64,000 bases of DNA from Aquatica leii (taxonomy: Eukaryota; Arthropoda; Insecta; Coleoptera; Lampyridae): positions 96,150,806 through 96,214,805 of the forward strand of contig CM069434.1 in assembly GCA_035610365.1 (NCBI GenBank). Reading direction: 5' to 3'. Below, piece after piece: positions 53,887 through 64,000 of this stretch (position 1 is the first letter of the stretch; each line of letters starts with the position of its first letter). The notes under the pieces were generated by a model. That model searched no databases. It had not been told where the DNA came from and saw only the letters and a list, made by a program, of their open reading frames with translations. The translations under genes and the position numbers were made by a program.

Positions 53887-54654
53887 GCTACAAAATTTAT
53901 ATGAACAATCAAAAATAGAAGAAAACCCCAAAACTTCAAATAACGAAAAAAATTTAGACTTTCTCAAAGTTAATTTTAAAAAAATAAGCAGAGATTACGT
54001 GGTATCCAAATATCAGGGTGAAATAATATACTATTCAAGTTTTGATACGTTGTCTATTCATCCTAATAGTAATGATATGTGGTTAGATAACTTTTTGATT
54101 AATTTTTATTTTAAAATAATTACTAGGAATACAAATGTACAACCATTGAGTACTTTTGATGTAGAAGCAATTTTAGGAGGGAGAGGTAATAAAAAACAAC
54201 TAGTTTCCAATTTCCGTAGATTCATTATACCTATATTCGAATCAATGCATTGGATGTTGCTGTACGTGGATATATCCAAAAAAACGATATATTTTTTAAA
54301 TCCTATCATTCGGAAATGCAAAAGGGGTAATCGTTATTTTCGTTTAATTTCTACATTTTTTGAAGAGAATTCTTTAGAACCCCTATTATTTAAGTTAATA
54401 AATGATTTAGAATATCCTTGTCAAAAGGATAATTATAATTGTGGAGTATATATCTGCTATTACTCTGAAATGCTTGTTAAACAATTAGATTTTGAGCAAT
54501 CGTTTAATCCATATCATTACAGACAGACTGTTTATATTGCGCTAATTCAAATGGAGATCTTTTATGTGTAAAATGTAAACGCTTATATCATAAAGAATGC
54601 TTATTTACAGATAAGTTAATAATTAATTATGTTTGTGAATTATGTGTAAATTAA
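53881..54654 (+). pseudogene. Ulp1-like cysteine protease with C-terminal PHD-type half finger
   Basis: The frame is open from about 53881 and runs to a stop at 54571. It has MHWMLLYVD (catalytic-type His), IYFLNP where the usual Asp is Asn, and PCQKDNYNCGVYICYY with the oxyanion Gln and catalytic Cys: the C48 (SUMO/Ulp1) protease pattern. After a one-base shift near 54538 the reading continues as CVKCKRLYHKEC and CELC to a stop at 54652-54654, the second half of a PHD finger. Its start lies next to the transposase stop in another frame, so the two could once have been one polyprotein. Ulp1 domains are known in some plant MULEs. Confidence 0.78.
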
Positions 54655-54687
54655 ACTTTAAATGCTAACCACTTTTCACAATGTATC

Positions 54688-54946
54688 AGGAAAACGCGCT
54701 TGGTTTTTATACCGTTATCTTCTTCAAAGATATGCGTTTTGTAGGGACTTCCGTGAAAATATTCTAAATTTAATAGGAAAACGCGCTCGGTTTTATACCG
54801 TTATCTTCTTCAAAGATATGCGTTTTGTAGGGACTTCCGTGAAAATCTTCTAAATTTAATAGGAAAACGCGCTCGGTTTTATACCGTTATCTTCTTCAAA
54901 GATATGCGTTTTGTAGGGACTTCCGTGAAAATCTTCTAAATTTAAT
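54688..54946. repeat. 86-bp tandem repeat, three copies
   Basis: Units start at 54688 (87 bp), 54775 and 54861 with AGGAAAACGCGCT and end with CTAAATTTAAT. Copies are nearly identical. They sit just after the coding region of the Foldback loop. Confidence 0.95.
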
Positions 54947-54949
54947 ACG

Positions 54950-55633
54950 AAAACTTTCTCGGTGTGTAGAGTTTTCCAACATTTCAAAGTGAATTAAAAT
55001 GTTTAGCAAATCGACAATGACAGACTCATACAAAAAGTAAAATAATTATTAAAAAAAAAATCAAAAATTCGTTTAAAGTAAAAAAAAAAATTCTTTATGA
55101 AATAGAAAGTTGCATGCTACTAACTGGTTCGTGGTGTTTTAATTGTGCATTATAGTTTCTATTACCAACATTACTAATCTTACTAATATTATTTTAATGG
55201 GAGTGGATTCAGAAATTTACAGTATCATAGAATATCGGGACGCTTTAACACTGCATGGCTTGTAGATGATTGCTTTTGTTTATTGTTATTACAAACGTCA
55301 GCAAACTTCAGCAATTGTTTACAAGCTAGAAAATCTATATAGGCAGTACATACATTATATGTATGTATGTATGTGTATCACCAAGACAAAACACGTCTAC
55401 GAAAACAGGTGCGTATAAGTTGGCATACAGAAATTAACAAATCTTGTGTTTGCTGCAAATGCCTATCGTCAACGAGCAAACTTTTTGTATAAGTAATCGT
55501 TGATATTTGGTAACTTGTGGATATTATCTTTCAGAAAATACAATGACAATTATGAAATCGTCTTTATCATCTTTACCATAATTACTGATTACTTGGCAAG
55601 TGATTATTAAAATATTTCTAAGAAAAGTGGCAA
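54950..55633. other. Foldback loop, non-coding 3' part
   Basis: No gene. A small (GTAT)n run is at about 55360-55375. Confidence 0.5.
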
Positions 55634-58181
55634 ACCTTACCAAGTCGAGAGTAAATCGACGTAACGAGAAGTAATTTAATGTTTAATTTGAAAAAATGGG
55701 GGGGACTCCTTTCTAGTTTTTATGTTTTCTTATGTAAACATGTGTGTAGAATACGAATCCAATATAAAAATTTAAATAAAAAGTGATCTTTTTAGAAAAA
55801 TTTGAGAAAAACCGTACCAAGTCGAGAGTAAATCGACGTAACGAGAAGTAATTTAGTGTTTAATTTGAAAAAATGGGGGGGACTCCTTTCTAGTTTTTAT
55901 GTTTTCTTATGTAAAAATGTATGTAAAACAGGATTCCAATATAAAAATTTAAATAAAAGTGATCTTTTTAGAAAAATTTGAGAAAAACCGTACCAAGGCG
56001 AGAGTAAAGCGACGGAACGAGAAGTAAGTTAGTGTTTAATTTGAAAAAATGGGGAGAGTACTTTCTAGTTTGTGTGTGTTCTTATGTAAAAATGTATGTA
56101 AAACAGGATTCCAATATAAAAATTTAAATAAAAAGTGATCTTTTAGAAAAATTTGAGAAAAACCGTACCAAGTCGAGAGTAAATCGACGTAACGAGAAGT
56201 AATTTAGTGTTTAATTTGAAAAAATGGGGGGGACTCCTTTCTAGTTTTTATGTTTTCTTATGTAAAAATGTATGTAAAACAGGATTCCAATATAAAAATT
56301 TAAATAAAAAGTGATCTTTTTAGAAAAATTTGAGAAAAACCGTACCAAGTCGAGAGTAAATCGACGTAACGAGAAGTAATTTAATGTTTAATTTGAAAAA
56401 ATGGGGGGGACTCCTTTCTAGTTTTTATGTTTTCTTATGTAAACATGTGTGTAGAATACGAATCCAATATAAAAATTTAAATAAAAGTGATCTTTTAGAA
56501 AAATTTGAGAAAAACCGTACCAAGTCGAGAGTAAATCGACGTAACGAGAAGTAATTTAGTGTTTAATTTGAAAAAATGGGCGCACTCCTTTCTAGTTTTT
56601 ATGTTTTCTTATGTAAAAATGTATGTAAAACAGGATTCCAATATAAAAATTTAAATAAAAAGTGATCTTTTTAGAAAAATTTGAGAAAAACCGTACCAAG
56701 TCGAGAGTAAATCGACGTAACGAGAAGTAATTTAGTGTTTAATTTGAAAAAATGGGGGGGACTCCTTTCTAGTTTTTATGTTTTCTTATGTAAAAATGTA
56801 TGTAAAACAGGATTCCAATATAAAAATTTAAATAAAAAGTGATCTTTTTAGAAAAATTTGAGAAAAACCGTACCAAGTCGAGAGTAAATCGACGTAACGA
56901 GAAGTAATTTAGTGTTTAATTTGAAAAAATGGGGGGGACTCCTTTCTAGTTTTTATGTTTTCTTATGTAAAAATGTATGTAAAACAGGATTCCAATATAA
57001 AAATTTAAATAAAAAGTGATCTTTTTAGAAAAATTTGAGAAAAACCGTACCAAGTCGAGAGTAAATCGACGTAACGAGAAGTAATTTAGTGTTTAATTTG
57101 AAAAAATGGGGGGGACTCCTTTCTAGTTTTTATGTTTTCTTATGTAAAAATGTATGTAAAACAGGATTCCAATATAAAAATTTAAATAAAAAGTGATCTT
57201 TTAGAAAAATTTGAGAAAAACCGTACCAAGTCGAGAGTAAATCGACGTAACGAGAAGTAATTTAGTGTTTAATTTGAAAAAATGGGGGGGACTCCTTTCT
57301 AGTTTTTATGTTTTCTTATGTAAAAATGTATGTAAAACAGGATTCCAATATAAAAATTTAAATAAAAAGTGATCTTTTTAGAAAAATTTGAGAAAAACCG
57401 TACCAAGTCGAGAGTAAATCGACGTAACGAGAAGTAATTTAATGTTTAATTTGAAAAAATGGGGGGGACTCCTTTCTAGTTTTTATGTTTTCTTATGTAA
57501 AAATGTATGTAAAACAGGATTCCAATATAAAAATTTAAATAAAAAGTGATCTTTTTAGAAAAATTTGAGAAAAACCGTACCAAGTCGAGAGTAAATCGAC
57601 GTAACGAGAAGTAATTTAGTGTTTAATTTGAAAAAATGGGGGGGGCTCCTTTCTAGTTTTTATGTTTTCTCATGTAAAAATGTATGTAAAACAGGATTCC
57701 AATATAAAAATTTAAATAAAAAGTGATCTTTTTAGAAAAATTTGAGAAAAACCGTACCAAGTCGAGAGTAAATCGACGTAACGAGAAGTAATTTAGTGTT
57801 TAATTTGAAAAAATGGGGGGGACTCCTTTCTAGTTTTTATGTTTTCTTATGTAAACATGTGTGTAGAATACGAATCCAATATAAAAATTTAAATAAAAAG
57901 TGATCTTCTTAATGAAATTTTATTTAAAACCGTGCAGGGTCGGAAATAAGTAATAATAATGCAACGAGTTTTCATAAATTTGTAAAAATTAGCAGTACAG
58001 CCTTTTGGGTTTGCATTTTATTTTATAATGTGTATGTTAAAATATATTTTTTAAGTTTGTGACATAGTTATTAAAATGATAATATAACAACTGTCGCGCT
58101 TTCCCTCTGCCCGATATATCAGTCCGGTGTTAAAGTTTGCAAAATTTATGGCTGGAAAGTTATGGCTAACTTCTCTCCGGT
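55634..58181 (+). repeat. Foldback right arm
   Basis: About 13 tandem ~177-bp units with the landmark CCGTACCAAGTCGAGAG at about 55812, 55988, 56164, 56340, 56516, 56693, 56870, 57047, 57222, 57399, 57576 and 57753 (first unit at 55636 diverged), then the unique terminal ~270 bp. It has about twice as many units as the left arm. Confidence 0.93.
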
Positions 58182-61100
58182 TTTTTATTTTGCAATGTGT
58201 TATTTATTATCGTTTATTTTGTTTCTTACTAAATTTGCACAAAAAGTAATCCACGCCAACATGGTAAAAAATGACTTAGAACAAATGCTTGCGAGCGAGT
58301 AATCACAACAATTAAAAGCACCTATAAATCGACCTAATTGTTTTTTGAAATATCGTCATTTTTTATTTTGCAATAGATTCTTTATTATTGTTTACGTATT
58401 TGTTGCCAAAATTGCACAAAAATTAATCCACACCAACATGGTAAAAAATGATGCGTTTTGAACGAAACCTTGCGCGCGAGTAATCACAGCGGGTAGAAAC
58501 AACTTTAAATGGACATGATTAATTTTTAAAAAATCCCAATTTTATTTTGCAATGTGTTATTTATTATGGTTTATTTTGTTCCTTACTAAATTTGCACAAA
58601 AATTAACCCACGCCAACATGGTAAAAAATGACTTTGGACGAAGCTTTGCGAACGAGTAATCACAGCGAATAGAAGCAACTTTAAATCGACACAAAAATTT
58701 TTTTTAATAACGTCATTTTTTATTTTGCAATAAGTTATTTATTATTTCATTGATTATGTATTTGTTGCTAAATTTGCACATAAATTAACACACGCCAACA
58801 TGGTAAAAAATGAGTTTTGAACGAAACCATACGTGCAAGTAATCACAGCGTGTAGAAGCAACTTTAAATATACATTATTCTTTTTTATGAAATACCATTT
58901 TTATTTTGCAATGTGTTGTTTATTATTATTTATTTTGTTTCTTACTAAATTTGCACAAAAATTAATCCACGCCAACATGGGAAAAGAATGACTTAGAACA
59001 AAGCCTTGCGAGCGAGTAATCACAGCAATTAGAAGCACCTATAAATCAACCAAATTGTTTTTTTTAAATATCGTCATTTTTTATTTTGCAATAGGTTCTT
59101 TATTATTGTTTATGTATTTGTTGCTGAATTCGCACAAAGATTAACTCACGCCAACATGGTAAAAAATGAGTTTTGAACGAAACCTTGCGCGCGAGTAATC
59201 ACAGCGGGTAGAAACAACTTTAAACGGACATGATTAATTTTAAAAAAATCCTAATTTTATTTTGCAATGTGTTATTTATTTTTGTTTATTTTGTTTCTTA
59301 CTAAATTTGCACAAAATTTAATTCACGCCAACATGATAAAAAATGACTTTGGACGAAGCTTTGCGAGCGAGTAATCATAGCGAATACCAGCAACTTTAAA
59401 TCGACACAAATATTTTCTAAGATAACATAATTACTTATTTTGCAATTGGTTATTTATGATTGTCTATGTATTTGTTGCTAAATTTGCACAAAAATTAGCC
59501 CACGCCAACATGGTAAAACATAAGTTTTGAACGAAACTTTGCGTGCGTGTAATAACAGCGGGTAGAAGCAACTTTAAATGGACATGATTATTTTTTATAA
59601 AATACCATTTTTATTTTGCAATGTGTTATTTATTATTGTTTATTATGTTTCTTACTAAATTTGCACAAAAATTAATCCACGCCAACATGGTAAAAAATGA
59701 CTTTGGACGAAGCTTTGTGAGCGAGTAATCACAGCAAATACAATCAACTTTAAATCGACACAAATATTTTCTAAAATAACATAATTACTTATTTTGCAAT
59801 TGGTTATTTATGATTGTCTGTATTTGTTGCTAAATTTGCACAAAAATTAACCCACGCCAACATGGTAAAAAATGAGTTTTGAACGAAACTTTGCGTGTGA
59901 GTAATCACAGCTGGTAGAAGCAACTTTAAATAAACATGATTATTTTTAAAAAAATCCCAATTCTATTTTGCAATGTGTTATTTATTATTGTTTATTTTGT
60001 TTCTTACTAAATTTGCACAAAAATTAATCCACGCCAACATGGTAAAAAATGACTTTGGACGAAGCTTTGTGAGCGAGTAATCACAGCAAATACAATCAAC
60101 TTTAAATCGACACAAATATTTTCTAAAATAACGTAATTTTTTATTTTGCAATAGGTTCTGTATTATTGTTTATGTATTTGTTGCCAAAATTGCACAAAAA
60201 TTAATCCACGCCAACATGTTAAAAAATGAGTTTTGAACGAAACCTTGCGTACGAGTAACGACAGCGGATAGAATCAACTTTAAATGGACATGATTCTTTT
60301 TTTAAATATACCATTTTTATTTTGCAATGTGTTATTTATTATTGTTTATTTTGTTTCTTACTAAATTTGCATAAAAATTAATCCACGCTAACATAGTAAA
60401 AAATGACTTTGAACGAAGCTTTGCGAGCGAGTAATCACAGCGAATAGAAAGAACTTTAAATCGACACAAATATTTTTTTAAATAACGTCATTTTTTATTT
60501 TGCAATAGGTTCTTTATTATTGTTTATGTATTTGTTGCTGAATTCGCACAAAGATTAACTCACGCCAACATGGTAAAAAATGAGTTTTGAACGAAACCTT
60601 GCGCGCGGGTAATCACAGCGGGTAGAAACAATTTTAAATGGACATGATTAATTTTTAAAAAATCCCAAATTTTATTTTGCAATCTGTTCTTAATTTTTGT
60701 TTATTTTGTTTCTTACTGAATTTGCACAATAGGTAATCCACGCCAGCATGGTAAACAATGACTTAGAACAAAGCCTTGCGAGCAAGTAATTACAACGAAT
60801 AGAAGCAACTTTAAATCGACAATATTCTTTTTTTAAATATTGTCAATTTTTTATTTTGCAATAGGTTATTTATTATTGTTTATTTATTTGTTGCTAAATT
60901 TGCACAAAAACTAACCCACGCCAACATGGTAAAAAAATGAGTTTTGAACCAAACCTTGCGCTCGAGTAATCACAGCGGGTAGAAACAACTTTAAACGGAC
61001 ATGATTAATTTTAAAAAAATCCCAATTTTATTTTGCAATGTGTTATTTATTTTTGTTTATTTTGTTTCTTACTAAATTTGCACAAAAATTAATCCACGCC

Positions 61101-64000
61101 AAAATGATAAAAAATGACTTAGAACAAAGCCTTGCGAGCAAGTATATACAACGAATAGAAGCAACTTTAAATCGACAATATTCTTTTTTTAAATATTGTC
61201 AATTTTTTATTTTGCAATAAGTTATTTATTATTGTTTATATATATATCTTGCTAAATTTGCACAAAAATTAACACACGCCAACATGGTAAAAAATGAGTT
61301 TTGAACGAAACCTTGCGTGCGAGTAATCACAGCTGGTAGAAGCAACTTTAAATGGACATGACTCTTTTTTAAAAAATACCAATTTTATTTTGCAATTAGT
61401 TATTTATTATGGTTTATTTTGTTTCTTACTAAATTTGCACAAAAATTAATCCACGCCAACACGGTAAAGCTTTGCGAGCGAGTAATTACAGCGAATAGAA
61501 GCAACTTTAAATCTACAGAAATTTTATTTAACATAACGTCATTTTTTATTTTGCAATAAGTTATTTATTATTGTTTATGTATTTGTTGCTAAATTCGCAC
61601 AAAAATTAACCGACGCCAATATGGTAAAAAATGAGTTTTGAACGAAACCTTGCGTGCGAGTAATCACAGCGTGTAGAAGCAACTTTAAGTGAACATGATT
61701 CTTTTTTAAAAAATACCATTTTTGTTTTGCAATGTGTTATTTATTATTGTTTATTTTGTGTGTTACTAAATTTGCACAAAAATTAATCCACGCCAACATG
61801 TTAAAAAATGACTTTGAACGAAGGTTTGCGTACGAGTAATCACATCGAATAAAACAACTTTAAATCGAAACAAATACTTTTAAATCAACGTAATTTTTTA
61901 TTTTGCAATAGGTTATTTATTATTGTTTATTTTGTTTCTTACTAAATTTGCACAAAAATTAACCCACGCCAACATGGCAATTAAATGAGTTTTGAACGAA
62001 ACCTTGCGTGCGAATAATCACAGCGTGTAGAAGCAAGTTTAAATGGACATGATTCTTTTTTAAAAAATACCAATTTTATTTTGCAATGAGTTATTTATTA
62101 TGGTTTATTTTGTTTCTTACTAAATTTGCACAAAAATTAATCCACGCCAACACGGTAAAAAATGACATTGGACGAAGCTTTGCGAGCGAGTAATTACAGC
62201 GAATAGAAGCAACTTTAAATCTACAGAAATATTATTTAACATAACGTCATTTTTCATTTTGCAATAAGTTATTTATTATTGTTTATGTATTTGTTGCTAA
62301 ATTCGCACAAAAATTAACCGACGCCAATATGGTAAAAAATGAGTTTTGAACGAAACCTTGCGTGCGAGTAATCACAGCGTGTAGAAGCAACTTTAAGTGA
62401 ACATGATTCTTTTTTAAAAAATACCATTTTTATTTTGCAATGTGTTATTTATTATTGTTTATTTTGTGTGTTACTAAATTTGCACAAAAATTAATCCACG
62501 CCAACATGTTAAAAAATGACTTTGAACGAAGGTTTGCGTACGAGTAATCACATCGAATAAAAGCAACTTTAAATCGAAACAAATACTTTTAAATCAACGT
62601 AATTTTTTATTTTGCAATAGGTTATTTATTATTGTTTATTTTGTTTCTTACTAAATTTGCACAAAAATTAACCCACGAAAACATGGTAATTAAATGAGTT
62701 TTGAACGAAACCTTGCGTGCGAGTAATCACAGCGTGTAGAAGCAAGTTTAAATGGACATGATTCTTTTTTAAAAAATACCAATTTTATTTTGCAATTAGT
62801 TATTTATTATGGTTTATTTTGTTTCTTACTAAATTTGCACAAAAATTAATCCACGCCAACACGGTAAAAAATGACATTGGACGAAGCTTTGCGAGCGAGT
62901 AATTACAGCGAATAGAAGCAACTTTAAATCTACAGAAATATTATTTAACATAACGTCATTTTTTATTTTGCAATAAGTTATTTATTATTGTTTATGTATT
63001 TGTTGCTAAATTCGCACAAAAACTAACCGACGCCAATATGGTAAAAAATGAGTTTTGAACGAAACCTTGCGTGCGAGTAATCACAGCGTGTAGAAGCAAG
63101 TTTAAATGGACATGATTCTTTTTTAAAAAATACCAATTTTATTTTGCAATGAGTTATTTATTATGGTTTATTTTGTTTCTTACTAAATTTGCACAAAAAT
63201 TAATCCACGCCAACACGGTAAAAAATGACATTGGACGAAGCTTTGCGAGCGAGTAATTACAGCGAATAGAAGCAACTTTAAATCTACAGAAATATTATTT
63301 AACATAACGTCATTTTTTATTTTGCAATAAGTTATTTATTACTGTTTATGTATTTGTTGCTAAATTCGCACAAAAATTAACCGACGCCAATATGGTAAAA
63401 AATGAGTTTTGAACGAAACCTTGCGTGCGAGTAATCACAGCGTGTAGAACCAAGTTTAAATGGACATGATTCTTTTTTAAAAAATACCAATTTTATTTTG
63501 CAATTAGTTATTTATTATGGTTTATTTTGTTTCTTACTAAATTTGCACAAAAATTAATCCACGCCAACACGGTAAAAAATGACATTGGACGAAGCTTTGC
63601 GAGCGAGTAATTACAGCGAATAGAAGCAACTTTAAATCTACAGAAATATTATTTAACATAACGTCATTTTTTATTTTGCAATAAGTTATTTATTATTGTT
63701 TATGTATTTGTTGTTAAATTCGCACAAAAATTAACCGACGCCAATATGGTAAAAAATGAGTTTTGAACGAAACCTTGCGTGCGAGTAATCACAGCGTGTA
63801 GAAGCAACTTTAAGTGAACATGATTCTTTTTTAAAAAATACCATTTTTATTTTGCAATGTGTTATTTATTATTGTTTATTTTGTGTGTTACTAAATTTGC
63901 ACAAAAATTAATCCACGCCAACATGTTAAAAAATGACTTTGAACGAAGGTTTGCGTACGAGTAATCACATCGAATAAAAGCAACTTTAAATCGAAACAAA
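58182..64000 (+). repeat. 178-bp satellite array with dimer and tetramer higher order (continues past window)
   Basis: Monomers of 178-179 bp (TTTTGCAAT landmarks at 58189, 58367, 58546, 58724). Two types alternate: one with AATTTGCAC and GACTTTGGACGAAGC, the other with GTATTTGTTGCTAAAT and GAGTTTTGAACGAAACC, giving a ~356-bp dimer. From about 61350 some variants (GGTTTGCGTACGAG with CACATCGAAT at 61825, 62535 and 63945) recur at ~710 bp or twice that. Short frames here are not genes. The array begins with the second 9-bp target duplication. Confidence 0.95.

Larger units (their letters stand above)
50693..58181 (+). mobile_element. Foldback-type Mutator (MULE) transposon, 7.49 kb
   Basis: The element starts ACCGGAGAGAAGTTAGCC and ends with the exact reverse complement. 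Long inverted arms consist of tandem 177-bp units (left about 1.43 kb, right about 2.55 kb). A 3.5-kb loop carries a broken transposase, a Ulp1-like protease and a PHD-type half finger. The 9-bp exact target duplication is the mark of the Mutator superfamily. Drosophila FB/NOF is the known precedent for subrepeat arms with a Mutator-like coding loop. Confidence 0.9.

Noticed and set aside
61038..61220. 60-codon frame in the satellite
   Set aside because: A chance open reading of one and a half satellite monomers.
58400..63960. Possible CENP-B box in the satellite (ATCACAGCGGGTAG region)
   Set aside because: CGGG is present but the required TTCG and central A spacing are not.

Overview
The window is about 64 kb of AT-rich eukaryotic DNA built almost entirely from transposable elements and satellite repeats. 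I see no convincing single-copy host gene, rRNA or tRNA gene. The mix (Ty3/Gypsy, Copia, LINE, several Penelope-like families, piggyBac, Tc1/IS630, hAT, pogo/Tigger, a Foldback-type Mutator element) points to an arthropod, probably an insect, in heterochromatin or a pericentromeric region. That assignment is inference; no species marker is present.

Layout. 1-5142: 3' part of a Ty3/Gypsy retrotransposon. Its last ORF joins the integrase GPY/F tail to a TARG1-like macro domain with both catalytic residues and then a CCCH zinc finger; its LTR carries heat-shock-element-like sites. It appears inserted in a decayed piggyBac copy whose 3' half continues to a GGG-TTAA end at 6241. 6938-12125: a near full-length LINE on the minus strand with a 15-bp target duplication; its ORF1 holds a 410-bp tandem duplication, one copy of which took a 174-bp TIR element. 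13822-20680: nested Penelope-like elements (PLE1 interrupted by PLE2), each present as inverted copies with hammerhead-like motifs. 21640-23600: a Tc1/IS630 relic, a palindrome and a PLE4 fragment. 23640-30930: PLE3 with inverted pseudo-LTRs, interrupted by an apparently intact 4.25-kb Copia element.

31080-39600: a Tc1 relic, a ~164-bp tandem repeat, a degraded repeat-family gene and a long AT-rich tract with nothing recognised. 39600-46250: two damaged copies of an unassigned DDE-like element (family X here), accompanied by a recurring 12-mer, separated by a 1.5-kb inverted-repeat element that contains a CGATA-rich minisatellite. 47440-49680: hAT and pogo/Tigger relics, probably nested. 50335-64000: a 178-bp satellite with dimer and local tetramer order, interrupted at 50693-58181 by a 7.49-kb Foldback element with an exact 9-bp target duplication. 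Its arms are tandem 177-bp units; its loop encodes a broken MULE-type transposase, a Ulp1-like cysteine protease and half of a PHD-type finger.

The best candidates for something undescribed are the Gypsy element with an ADP-ribose-processing domain and the Foldback MULE-Ulp1 element inside the satellite. Next are the recurring hammerhead-like motif in the PLEs and the 12-mer cluster of family X. Most reading frames are broken; the Copia polyprotein and the main Gypsy Gag-Pol frame are the exceptions.
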